DNA from: Trochalopteron elliotii
Taxonomy: Eukaryota > Chordata > Aves > Passeriformes > Leiothrichidae
Assembly (NCBI GenBank): GCA_024734555.1
Contig: JANPWX010000201.1
Coordinates: 1,091,129-1,155,128, forward strand
DNA length: 64,000 bases
Direction of reading: 5' to 3'
Of this stretch, positions 38,501-51,200 are shown piece by piece. The position numbers and the translations under genes were made by a program. Below the pieces are notes generated by a model. It did not search any database. It worked only from the letters and a program-made list of their open reading frames with translations, and was not told where the DNA came from. How positions within the stretch are numbered: the stretch's first letter is position 1; each line of letters opens with the position of its first letter.

Positions 38501-41500
38501 TTGTCCTTTGCATAGTCCAGACTGTGAAATTCTGCTGGTAGCTCTCTCTATCCCTGAGTGCAGGGAGATGCAGACTCTGCAGAGAAAATAATTTAAGGGA
38601 AAGTCCAATTTCATTCAAATTTTACTGACAATTAAGACACAGCCTGTATGTGAGGGTTGGTGAGTTTCCCACAGGGTTTTTAATTCTGATCACTTATGGC
38701 AAAAACGTGTGCATGAAAACTTTATTTCCATCAATGCTCTGATATACCAAGAGTGTAACCAAGAGAACATTGACATGTTTAAGCTTCACTATTCAATAAA
38801 ATGCAACAGTTGTTTTGTTTTCACTCAGTCAATTAAACTTAAGTACATACTTAATTGTTTTCTTAACTCAGGGACCAAATAACCTCAGTTCTTAATGGCA
38901 AACTGAGCAATTGCACCCCATAGTTCCTGCAACAGCCGAAGTTGTGTGTTTATGAACAAAAGATAAATGATCAGGAGAAAACCATTGGGGAAAACCACCC
39001 CTTTTATTGATCCAAGATTAGTGTCAGCTTTCAAAATAGAGAAATTTGAACACAGAAGAGTATTAAGGATTTGGAACTGCCAAGGCAAGGCAAGGTGTCT
39101 GCTGTAATTCAGGGATGCTCCTCCAACCAAAGATATATGTACCAACAAATCCTCCGGGAAATGTTCCAGTGAAGTCTTTACTTATTCTGCAGTAGGATTC
39201 AGTCCAAAGAGGTGTGGAATATCAGCAAGCAGCTGGAGGAAGGGGAAGAGTAATATTGTACAACGTGAGAAAAAAAGGGAGCTCGAGGCTGAAAATACTA
39301 AGCCTACAAAAACTGTTCTTTGATGAAAATACTGCTTCTAAAGCCTAGAAAATCTGTGAATAAAAACAAGTCTGAGGTTGGAATCTTACTACAAGTCAAC
39401 AGTTGATTACCTATTTCTAAAACATTGTCTCATGCCCTCTATCAGTCTAAATGTCAGAAGGCATTACAAACCCCTCAAAAATATCTTTATAATTTCCCAG
39501 GTGTTCAAAGCACTTCCATTGAGAAGGAAATTTAATACTGAAATCATGAAAAATCTTTAAGATCAGTTATTTAAGGTGTGAGGATACATTTTCTTTATTT
39601 TTCATTCCATCTCTTTCTATAAACTTTAACACATAGTCTCAGTATAAAGGGAAAAAATGTTGACAATATTCCACTACTTCCAGATTCAGAATTCATCTGA
39701 ACTTTTTATTTTGCAATGTTAAAAATTCAAAGATGTTATTCTTTTTATTCCTAAATACTACTCATTCTGACTACACATTCTGCTATGAAACTACTTGCTT
39801 TAAACTTGTATATTTATCTTCTACGTGCAGGATTTAATTTGGATTCTTCCTTTATTCATGTAGTGGTATTTGCTTACTTATTTTCTGATTATTGTTAGTA
39901 ACGATATTTGTGATAGCAGAACTTGCAGTGTGGGAGTGTTTCTTGCTGGGACAATAAATTTCAGCCCACAAAATTCTAGACAGTAGATTTTGCAATAGCA
40001 GACTTTATGACACGAAGATGAGTTGTTTTATTGGAAAAAAAAATATTTTAAGTCTCTTTCTTCCCCAATTCCCTAGGTAGCACAACAACAACAAAATATT
40101 TGGAGAACAGCTCTGTCAGACTGAGAGGTTTTGCTGATGCTTAGGAAAAAAAAAAACAGAAGTTGAACATCTGGAATAACTCTTTCCAAAATATCAACAC
40201 AGGCTATTTTGCTCCATTCTTCATTGAGCCAGCTAAGACAGTAAATAATACCTTCCTAATTTTCTTTACGGCTATACGATTATCACCAATTCTTATACAA
40301 GGTGGCAAAATTGAGAAAAAATTAAGTAATCTCTTTGAAATCAGGGTATATCAACAGGCAGAGAACGGGAGCAATTTTTCTTTTTATCACCTAAAAATGG
40401 GAAGTAATCACAGGTTCTAGAAAAGCCTCTTCTGTTTGGGCTACTGAGGTTCTGATGTTTGGCCTTGAATCATCCATGAGGTGATTATTTTCAGTATTGC
40501 CACTACCTCCCCCCTTTGCACCATCAGCAAATCTCAGACTCAGATTTTTGTGCTGATGAAGTAAGGGAAGGGTAAGGAAAGGCATAATATAACCAGGTCA
40601 TCATGGAACCAGTCCTTGGCAAATTAACTTTCAACATTTCCTCCCACCTCTTTCCCTTAGATGCCTCATCTTTTATTATTCTTTGTGTTCCTTTTATTTT
40701 TTAACTAACTCCCATTTAGAAATTGTCATGTAGAATCACATCAAATGCTCCATGAAATTCAGATGTGGGTGAGTTACTGTATTTCTGCCAGACAGGTAGA
40801 ATCATGAAGAAGATTTTGGTTCACTGGCTGTATATCTCTGTCTGTACAGTCTGCTGCTTTTTCTTGTATTTGTCTTTTACAGTCGTGCCTTTAATTACTC
40901 TTGCAGAATAATGAATCAAAGTCACACTAATGAACCGAGGTCAGAAGTGATTTCCTGCATCTCTTTCCTCACTCATTCCTTTTCTGAAAGGCAGGGACTT
41001 TATTTGCTGGGTTTGGTTTTACAGTGCTGCTCTAATGGTCGTGCATCTATTACAGAAATGCAGCAGACCCCCAGTCCTGCAGGAAGGCAGGAGCAGGAAT
41101 GTCATCCTCTGTCTGCAGCTGTTGCAGCATTCTTTTTCCTGCCTCTCCTGATCCTCTGCTTTGCCATTTGCATGAGGGAAATCTCAAAGGGTTTCAGTGT
41201 GAGCTCAGTGCAAACCTTCAGCGGTTCTGTGCAGACCTGAAGGAAAATCCACAGATTTCAACCACATCACTCAGGAGTCTGTGGGTTAATGATGCTTAAG
41301 GGCTTTTCTGGGCAGGGGCCTTAGGAAGTGACACTTTATCTTTGTGTGTCCCCATTGTCACTGCCACTGTCTCAGTCCTGAGCCTCTTAAGTGCTGCTGC
41401 ACTTGAGCACCCCTTGATCTCAGAGATTCCTTTTGCCTTTAGTTTTTCAGCTTTCTTTAAGCAGCCCCAGCCCATCCACTCAAAAATGAATGGGCAGAGC

Positions 41501-43547
41501 CAGGTCTGTGACATGAAAATTAATTTTTGAGTGTTAAAATAAGAAAAACCTTTCTACAGAACTATCCATTTGTCTGAGGTTTTACCTTTTCCTTTATGCA
41601 TTCGTTGTAAGAAGATGTTTCACTGTTTCCTTAGTGATTTATTTCCCTGAATCTTCTCTGATTAAACACTGTGAGATTTATTTCTTCAATGTTATATTCC
41701 ACATAGAATTTTAATTGTAGAACAGTGGGAAAAGAGCTGGAGCAGAATAAAAACATATTGGTGTAATTCAATTTTTATACCCATTCCAAGATGTTTTACC
41801 TTTGGGGGATCACTGTGTTTGGGGGTGGTGAGGGGAATACAATTTATAAATTCTGCTTGAATGATCAGTAATAAAAATAAACGATCTTATTAAAAAATTT
41901 ACATTAAGCAGTGAAATGTTGAATGACCGTTTTAGTTTGACAATAGGTGCCATGAGGCATATATATAACAGAGTTGTGACAGAGCAGCAAAAAACTTATT
42001 TTAGTCAAAGAACAGTCTCCATTATCTCTAGAAAATATGGTTCTTTTTGGCATATTTTTGGATTCATCTTCTTTTAAATGGAGCTTTGAAATCAATACAT
42101 GTTACCAAGAGAGGTCGTTTCTAAACAGCTGTAAAAATCTGAAGAATTTAGAGGGCATTTTCATCAGGATTTGCCCATCTCAAGGTATTTACAGCACAAA
42201 TTCTTTGACAAAAAAAGTATTTCTTAATACTCCAATCTAAAAAGGTGATGAAATTTTTTCATGCTGGGTAAGGTTCTTCTTTAGTGGGTAGTGTATCACA
42301 CAGGGTAAACCACATTTTGGAATGGTGTACAGAGAGCTGCAAATCCTAAGGCTTCTTACCTCCCTTCCACCTGACCACTTCAGCACACTTATTTTTTGCT
42401 GGGTGAAGCTCACTATAAATAATCCCTGGTATTTTTATAGCTGAAGCATTTGGAGTCCTTAGGCATGCCCTGGGACCTCAGGATGCTTGGTGCTGCTCAG
42501 AGCGGAGCAAAGAGAGGAACCACAACATTAAAAATGCTCTGTTATCAATCAGCTTGCCAGCCCTGCCACCACAGCAGTGCAAAGCACAACCCCTTGGGCT
42601 CTCAGCAAAGAAGAATCTGCTGGGCCAAGCTGTGATGCTGAAGACATCAGGTGGGTGCAGCAATCCTCTTTTTGCAGGAGACTGCAAATTTTCATTTACA
42701 TTTTTTAACAGGAGTTTAAAGAGTTAATTTTTTTAGCAGGAGAGAATAACTGAGTTTTTTGTTTTTCTTATTTGCACTTTAAGAGATTCATCTCAGGATC
42801 TGGTTTTCTTTATATTTCAACTTTTTCATCTGTTAAATGATAGAGAAAATAATTATAATTTGTGTTAAGAGGCAGTGGGCGGTTCTTCTAAATTGTTTGA
42901 AAATGAGCAGAACTCTGGATTTGGTTTTAATAGCTCTGGGGTCAAGAGGTTTTAACAGAACCAGTAGACAATGAACACAAAACATGGAGATCTTACTTGG
43001 GTTTTTTTCCCCTAGGTTTCTTCCTGTAGAAGAAAAAAAAAATAGAATTTCAAGGGCTTTTTTCCCATATATTTTATCCATTTTGCAATTTTCAAATTTT
43101 TCATCAGAGTTACAGACCTGTGGATCAGGATCTAGTCTCCATCCCAAGCATTAGCACTTGCTCCTGTGCTTTAATCTTGGGCTTTTGGCATTTTCCAGTG
43201 ACTTCATGGGTCTCATGTTTCCATCCATAATTAATAAGCAAATATTTCATACAGTGTTGTCAGTGGGTAATAGTATAATATTGTACATCATGAATTTAAA
43301 TCAAAAATAGACAAAGACTAATCCCTGCTAGTATCTTAGGAGATTTTGCATATGTCACACAGGCTGGGAGATATCTGAACATCATTTTTAGGGAAGAGAT
43401 GAAAGTGTTTCACAGCATGTCTATCTGTACCTTGACGTGAATGATTAATGTACTTTTGGTCCAGCTTCAGCTGGACTTTTTTAGATAACAGCCAAGAAAC
43501 CACCTCTGATCTCATAAGTCACATCTATCAATAGATCAAGAGACAGC
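35536..43547. other. Long non-coding stretch, no gene recognised
   Basis: About 8 kb without a recognised exon, RNA gene or mobile element. T-runs occur at 37870-37887. A complex AT-rich segment at about 38400-38520 has the look of regulatory DNA, but this is unproven. Reading frames near 40911-41300 and 42450-42690 are open in several registers because the DNA is locally GC-richer. They show no domains. Confidence 0.5.
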
Positions 43548-43568
43548 TATATATATATATATATATAT
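43548..43568. repeat. (TA)n dinucleotide repeat
   Basis: Twenty-one bases of uninterrupted TA alternation. Confidence 0.93.
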
Positions 43569-45244
43569 TTGCCTTTATCATATGTCATGTCCTGTATTAT
43601 AAATCAAAGCTTGGCAAAAAAAAAAGAATGTATAGAGATGCCAGATTTGTAATGTATGTCTTTTAGTATTTATTAATTCTTATTTTCATTTTTGACTGAG
43701 AATCACTTGATATATTTTTTCGTTTCCCAAACTTTTCTCTGTATTGAAAAACTGTCAGCGCTGCCTGAGATGTATTATAGAAAGAATGTCAACTCCTCAT
43801 TAATCTGTGTAAAATAGGCTCTTATTAAAGGGCTGATTAAAAAAAAAAAAAATCTTTGCTTTCTAATATAAGCCAAAACAAATAAAAATAAAAATTTGAA
43901 GTTGACTAGAAATTTGAAATGAGGAAAAAAATGGGGACAAGGTGTGAGTAATTCTTGCTAAACAACAAGGACTTCTCCCAGTGTCTTAGCTGAGCATCAA
44001 AGACCTCATGTTTCTGGAGAGAAGGAAGAGTAAAATTGAACAGCCAGATTTAAAATTGATATATTAAGGAATCTAAGTTGGTACATTAATCATCCTTTCT
44101 GGAAATTTGCATGGAATTCTGTATTTATTTCTCCACAGAGTACTGTCCAAGGATACCAAATTTGTCTTCCCTTTTCCCTATGCCATAATTTCTGATAAAT
44201 GAACCTCATTATCTCAACCAAATAATTCTGCTTCATTGCCATGCACTGTAGACTGCTTTTAATGCCTAGATTTTGTTTCCAGTCTAATACCTAGAAAAAA
44301 ACTCACTTTTTTGAGAAACTTTCAGAAGAATTTGAAGTCTTGTAACCAAGTCAAACTGCAAAGAATGTGTTTGTGAATGACACATTTGAATACTGTTTAC
44401 AGCTGCCCGAATTCTTGCACACAATTTTACATCCTGTTTCACGTTGGTATTGGAAAAACAGTAAGTCAGAACTATTGTAAATATGTAATCTGAGTGATTT
44501 ATTATGTCAGCCTGAAACATTGCCAGACTGTCACATCCTTCGTGAAGCTGCTGCTTTTGTGGAGTACTTATGTTTCTATCACAGTAACCCACTGCAAACC
44601 AGTAACAAAAGTAAATATGGAAATTATACTGCCTGAGGAAAACCTGCCAGTCTCAGTAGAGTCAGAATCAGCTCAGGCAAGAGGAATTTGATTCTGTTCC
44701 TCTGCTTCAGAAAGGCACTGATGTTGTCCACATGGCAGGAGAAATTGGATTGCCCATGTAAAAAAGTCTGGGGCAAGTGTGGGGGTCACGCTGCAAAGAT
44801 GAAAGAGCTGCCTGCAATTTTTAGTGCTGAAAACTGAGCCCTGACCCATCTAAATGCCCCAAGGCTGCTGGCTTGCTGCTGGGGCCTTGGGAGGCTGAAA
44901 ATTGTTCTGATTCCTGTTAATATCATTCATGTTCACTGCACCTACATTGTCGAATGGGAATTAATCACTTCTCTCATGGACGTGTTTTAGGGCTTGGAGT
45001 AAGCCTGGTGTGAACTGAGGCAGCTGATACCTTGATGAGAGGATCCCAAACAGGGCTGTGGATACACCCAGCTGAAGCTGCTGGGAGTTTTTAATCAGAG
45101 GCATCTGAATTTAATTCTCCAGAAAACAATACTGAATTATTCCCCACCACCACTGATCGGCTTAAGAACAAAACAAGGCATGAATTACTGGTATTTTCTT
45201 CTAGAGCTTTTTTGTCAGATCAGACTTGGGCTCTGCATATCGTG
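43569..45244. other. Non-coding stretch, no gene recognised
   Basis: A 14-base A-run lies near 43839-43852. At 44459-44465 the string aca-GTAAGT fits a strong vertebrate donor splice site on the plus strand, but no plausible upstream coding exon accompanies it. No gene is called. Confidence 0.5.
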
Positions 45245-45290
45245 CTGTCTGTCTGCCTGTCTGTTTATCCATCTGTCTGTCTATCTGTAT
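45245..45290. repeat. (TCTG)n-like tetranucleotide repeat
   Basis: An imperfect run of gtct/atct units of about 46 bases with several interruptions (gcctg, tttatcc). Its composition is similar to the tract at 13622-13676. Confidence 0.85.
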
Positions 45291-46639
45291 CAGCTCTTTG
45301 GCCTGTTTCATAAAGCAACAAGGTTAACATTTCTTGGACATCTTTGGACAAATGCAAGCAATAATTCAGGAGCAATATTTCATTACTTCATTTTTCAGGT
45401 AAGAGGTTGCTCACAGAGATGATTATATGGGACAAGTAATGTGTGAAGTAAACAGACTTTTCACAGAAGAGACTATCTCATTCTCGCTGTGATCCTTGAA
45501 TTCCAAATGTAAATCCACTGGGATTATTTAATTTCATAGCTCAGAAATTAATGTGCCACATTTCATTAGGGTCTCTGGCTGCTTCACTGCAGAATGTTTT
45601 CTCCTCTTCATTCCATCTGTGACTTGCAGTTGGAAATCCAAAATGGACCAGTCTGAGACTCTGCTTCAGCGCCATCTCATCTGACAAACTGTTTAATAAA
45701 TGCCCTGAAGAAGGGATGTACAGCCTGCTCCTGAATAGCCTTTCACCAGGTGCCAACAAAACTGTATCCATCTGCCTGATTATAGGAGACTGTAATGATT
45801 TTCTTGTCATGGAGCTTCCCCTTCACTGAGCTGAACACGGCTGCTCATACGTTGTGGAATTGTTCTTATGTCAGTAGCCAAAGATGTTGAATTTTCTGGC
45901 CTTGAATACCACAAAGTGCAAATGCTGTGTGATGTCAGTGAGTTTCAAAAATTACATAGAATGACCCATCATTCTCACTGGCTATAAAGAAGAAGAAAGA
46001 TTAGCTATTATTTTTAATATATTTTTAAAGATTATCCATGGTAATTTATTCAGGCTTTCATAATGCTCACTATCATAACATATGCACATTAAGGACCCTG
46101 TAAGTGCTTTTGGTCACTATGTCATTTCAGAAAAGGATTTCCTGAGTTTGTGCCAACTGACTTCACTGCAGCCACAGTGAAATATTCAAGTATCTTCACT
46201 GGAAACCTTTTCTCTGGCATTTTGTCATTGATTCTGTTTCGATGTGTCAGCTTCAATGTGGAGATGCTTCAGCATTTAGACACCAAGGCTCTACATCACT
46301 CATGTCAGCATTCCTGTTGATCATGGGGCTTCTCCCAGGCTTGTGAAGCTTTAGTAATGTTTGCAACATACTTCAGTCTCCTCAGAACAGAACAGAAGCT
46401 ATTGTCTTTAAAAAATTCCCTATCATAGAGTTGAACTCTCTGAAAAAGTCCCCTGGCATTGGTTTTCATCTGGCAACAACCCACTAATGAAAGATGTACC
46501 CGTGTTATCCACCTCTATTTAAAATTAAATCTCTCCCTTTTTGCTGTAATATGGGTAATTATATTATCTGTATAGTCCATTATATGGAAACAGCTTTTTC
46601 AACAGAATTGTCTCTTCCAAAGTGTTGCTTTCTGGGAAT
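45291..46639. other. Non-coding stretch, no gene recognised
   Basis: No exon, RNA gene or transposon is recognised on either strand. Confidence 0.55.
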
Positions 46640-46679
46640 TATATTGTTCCTTTTCCCTCCCCCCCACTTTATATTTTCT
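46640..46679 (+). repeat. 40-bp dispersed duplication, copy 1
   Basis: This block, which includes tattgttccttttc and a run of seven C before actttatattttct, recurs at 48120-48159, exactly 1480 bp downstream. There is a single C-to-T difference (46656 against 48136). Similarity ends abruptly on both sides. Such a sharp 40-bp copy suggests template switching or microhomology-mediated repair rather than a transposon. Confidence 0.9.
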
Positions 46680-47658
46680 TTTCTTGCATTAACATAATTA
46701 TGGTTGAGTTGAGAAGCTGGAAAATGCAACTAATTCATTTATTTCTGTCACATACCCAGGGATCTTTAACAATCCATGTCTTCATCGTTTGGATGATTCT
46801 TGTTACATTGCCATCAGGCTAGAGAATCTTGTCTGAAAAAGATATGATAAAATAATGATATTTTAGTAATCTGGAATGAATTAATCCTCTTTCTCTTTCT
46901 CTTCTCTCTCTTCCTATTGTTTTCTCTGCACTGACTTCTCCACTGTGAAGATGTTATTTTTACTTGAAATACCCTTTATAAATATTCCCTAAGGACTCAG
47001 CTAAAATTGTCTGGTAGTTCAGACAGCTTTTTCATGTTGTGATAGTTAACCTTCTTACTTGCCTAATCTGGTGGCAAAGTTGTTATTTTCAGCTCATTGG
47101 ACAAGTTTTTGGGTTGTTGTTTTTTTGCCCTTTTTCCTTCTTTTTTTTTTTTTTTTTTCCCATCGAGCCATGTTGCAGTCTCCATAAAAAATTACAGACA
47201 TAAATCCTTCCCAGTTCGGCCAAATTTCATTATAGAGCTTTTATTTAGTTTTTAGTAACTTCATTTTCAAAAACTGGTCTGCCCTGAATATTTCCCAGAC
47301 ATTTTAAAGCCCATTCTGAGAAAAATGTTGAAATGGTTCTCCTTTTTTAATGTGTCTAAATTGTGCAACTACAATTCTGCTTCTAGAAAGGGTGGTTTTT
47401 TGCACAGAAAGTGAATAATGTAATTGAAAATGAGAAATTATGGAATAAGACTGGACAGTATCTGTTACATGAAGGACAGGGAAGCCATTTATCAGTTTGA
47501 ATTGCTTTAAAGGTACCTACTTTGCAAAATGTTAACCTACTAAATTTTTTGTCCCTCTTCAATGCTCTCACCCTGAAACTTCACAGCTGTCAGTTGTTTG
47601 ACAGCAGCACTTTGAACTTCTGATTTCATGGTAGACTGAACTCCCTGCTCCAGAACCC
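46680..47658. other. Non-coding stretch, no gene recognised
   Basis: Contains a CT-rich patch at 46888-46915 and an 18-base T-run at 47141-47158 within a T-rich region. No gene is recognised. Confidence 0.55.
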
Positions 47659-47756
47659 TTATTTTACTATTTTATTTTATTTTATTTTATTTTATTTTAT
47701 TTTATTTTATTTTATTTTATTTTATTTTATTTTATTTTTTTTTATTTTTTATTTTT
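47659..47756. repeat. (TTTTA)n pentanucleotide microsatellite
   Basis: About 14 near-perfect TTTTA units run from about 47670 to 47738. Degraded units with longer T-runs (tttttttta, ttttttattttt) lie at the right end, and one attttactat variant lies at the left edge. The tract is a strong candidate for length variation between individuals. Confidence 0.95.
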
Positions 47757-48043
47757 AAATCTAGAATAGGCTGGATAATGTGCCTGAACTGCTGTTTGTA
47801 GATTTAGTGATTTGCTTTATGTTTCACCAAACTTCCAGGTATAAAATAAATGTGTTTCAGCTTGCAGACCCTAAGACAAGTAAAGTGCTAAAGGTGCTGA
47901 GTGAACGCTGGTTATTTTCTAGAGGAGTGAATGTAATGTTTTATTTGTGTGCAGGGATTCAAAAGCTTGGTGATTTATGAGATCTGTTCTTGGCCCAGAA
48001 TTTTAAAAAATGTGCCCCTTTAGAAATATAAATAACAAACTTC

Positions 48044-48246
48044 CATATATACCTAATATATATATATATACACCTAATAGATATACCTAATATATGTATA
48101 AATATATATATATAAGCTATATATTGTTCCTTTTCTCTCCCCCCCACTTTATATTTTCTATATATATTTTATATATATATATTTTATATTTTCTATATAT
48201 ATTTTATATATATATACACGTGTGTGTGTGTATATATATATATATG
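48044..48246. repeat. Compound AT-rich array with a 35-bp tandem duplication
   Basis: Alternating TA runs are broken by cctaata units (about 48052, 48073 and 48086). The copied 40-bp block follows at 48120-48159. After that, a unit starting tttatattttct is repeated with a 35-bp period (start at 48148, again at 48183). The array closes with acacgtgtgtgtgtgtatat. It was built by at least three processes: dinucleotide slippage, a dispersed copy from about 1.5 kb upstream, and a tandem duplication of that copy's right end. Confidence 0.88.
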
Positions 48247-51200
48247 CACCTAGTATACCTATTTTTAGCCCTGGTGTTTCACAGTGCAGGTACCAAGGTC
48301 ACCTTTCAAAGCACAGATATGGCTCTTGTATTAACTCCCCTCTTTTTCCCTTTCCATCCAGAGGAGAATTTGCTCAATGATGAGCAAGTTGGGTCAAAGC
48401 ATGAAGAGATTTTCCCAAGAATCAGACAGCCCTGAGCAGGGATTGGCACTTTTTACACTGATTCAAGCAAGCAGGGGCAAAGGGCACGGGAGGGCAATTC
48501 TGCTGAGTGCAACAGGAGTATGACAAAATATTTCTGTTCAGAACAAGAGTTCTGACTGTGTGTGAACCTGTGTATGTGTTTGTAAAGTCTGACTTTCCTT
48601 ATAAAAATAAAGAAAAAAATCTACAGTTCCTGTAGAGTTGTTAGGACTTGTAAAAAAACATGTTTGAAATCTGTGGAAAAAACCCAATTTCATTGTGTTC
48701 TATTTCTTGAGATAATGCAATGTAATAGCCCTAGAAATGCAGGTTTCATTTTGATATTTCTTTCTTAAAAATGTGCCCATCACCCTAAGTAGCAATATTT
48801 GCATTAAATGATGCAGAGTTAAGACTGTTATGTTTAACAGGATATCATGAGACATTGCACCAGAGGGTAGAATACAGTAAAATAATACTGGTTCTTTTAA
48901 CAAATCAGTTTAAGCAGAACTTGAAGAAACATAAACTGCCAACATTATATTTATTCAATATACTTCCATTAGCAACCAAAATATAGATACGTTCTACATG
49001 GAACAATAACATTTCTGTGGGAAAAACTTATCTCATCAGATAAAAGTAAATTATTATTATTATTATTACTGCTCCTGTTGTCAGTCATTGCTATGTGACA
49101 TTGGAGATGGATGGTGAATAAAATGCAGACTACCATCTAGAGACTGGGACTAAAAAGCTAGTACTAAAAAAAAAAAAGAGAAAAAAAGAGTAAAAATTAA
49201 AAAGTAATTTGCATTGGGTTGCAATTATTTTTTTTTTAATGGAAAAATTCTTTTGACGGAAACGTTTTCACCAACTGAGCAAGAAAAAGGATATGAATGC
49301 CAATAGTCTGGCCATGTCTGTGAAATTCATTGGACTTTCAGGGTTGGATTTCAAGTTAGATAAAATAGAAAGAAGACAATTTTCATAATTTTATCTACTT
49401 TCTCTTTCATACTCAGACCTCAGTCCCCCTTCCATTCACAATGGATGGGTACCACATCTTTATTCCCATGAGAAGGAGTGTCTTGATTTTCCTGTGGTAG
49501 GCAACTCGGCTTTTATTGCTAAGCAGAGAAATGAAGACTGTCTTGGAGTTACTGAAGCCTGCTGAAAGTAGGATATCTGAAATTGCCCAGCACAGCCCAT
49601 GAAATGCAGACAGGCTTCTTTAAATTGCAGTAGCAAATGGACTCCTCTAATTTCTATTGTCAAAGTTTTCTAGTCTTTACTTATGCTGAGCAGTGCCACT
49701 TTCTGTGAATAGCCATGCTGAATTTAAGCAGGAACTTCTGCAGAATAATATGACAGGAAAACTGATGGGAAATTTAATAGAGAATTGTGACTACCATAGA
49801 GCAAAGCAGAATGCATTAGACCTGGAAATATCTGTACAGTGCCCAAGACGTGTAAAGGTATCCTCAGGAAGTTCTGACAATGGTAATTAAGAACTACACC
49901 ACATACAACACCAAAAAGGATAAGAAAAACTCTTTTTGTGAGGTTTTTACAGTTTGAGTGAATAAAGACAAAAATAATGGAGAGCTGCTTTAGCTGTTGG
50001 AGAGTCTGACAGATATCAGGGAGTCTATATTAGGGACAGGTCCTGGGAGTCCTCTCAGCAAGAGAAGGAATTGCTGTTAGCTCTTAGAGCTGCAATATTT
50101 CACTTGTATTTCTGCCTGGAGAACAAAAGAGTCAGCCAGACTCTTGTGGAAGAATCTTTAACAGAGAAAGGAAACAGAGTGATTTTCAAACCCCAGCTTA
50201 ATTTGTGGAGGTGGGAGTCAAAACAAAGACAGAAACCGTATCCTATACTTCTGACTTTTAAACTAAGCAGATTTGACCTACCACTGCTAGGGAGGAATAA
50301 ATAAAGCCACCCACGAGATTACCCTCGGAGACATTTCTGTGACCTTACCTGATCTTTTCCTGAAAAGCAGCAAATCCTCCACTCCTGAACAAGTTTCTTT
50401 TCCATAGCAGAACAGATGGAAATATCACCTCTGGCTGTACTATTTAAGGAAGGCTTTTGTCTCCATTTCCAGTAATATAATAATGCTTCAACATCTTTTC
50501 TCTTAAAGAATAATTGTTAAGGAAAAATTAATCATTTTTAGTAATTGACAAATTCATTATTCGTATTTTCCATGGCAAAGGAAATTTTCCTGAGCTATTT
50601 TTCTCCTACATTTGATTGTACCCACAAAGCCATAATAATAACCCTGGACAATAACGAAGATTTTCCAAGATCAAATGTCCTTCAAAATATCTTCAGAAAG
50701 TGAGAGGATGGAATAAAGAGAAAATAAACATGGGGAAAGTGGACTGATGATAAATAGAAAATTTACCATTTGCTTTGGATTTCATTTCACTGTTAATAAC
50801 ACATCTCAAGACATTGAGCTGGCCCAGATGTCATGGTGTTAAGATAGCCCAGAACACTTGATGTACAGTTCTTCTGTACAACCAAAGCAACCCTATTCAA
50901 CAACTCTCCAGTTTCTCTAAGTGTGTAGCCCAGTCAAAACTTCTGGGGAGCTCTCAAGAGGACAGTGAGGTGAAGGAACAGAATCCTTCTGACTATTGGG
51001 ATTCAGAAAAAAAAATAAATCATCCATTAGCTCACAGGGATTAAAAATATACATGCATATAGATCCTTATAATTGCAGGTATGAGAGCAAGAACAAAATA
51101 TTTATGGGTTCCAAGGGCTGTAACTTTTTAAAGATTAATTTTCTCCTTGGAAGGGTATCTTTGGTGACTGGAACAGCTGCTTTGGCCCTCTGAAGGGCTG

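Noticed and set aside
44284..44592. 102-codon minus-strand frame with fairly natural composition
   Set aside because: No splice borders or family resemblance were found, and the length is within chance expectation.
48094..48435. 113-codon frame rich in Tyr and Ile
   Set aside because: Translation of alternating TA/TTTATA sequence, not a protein.
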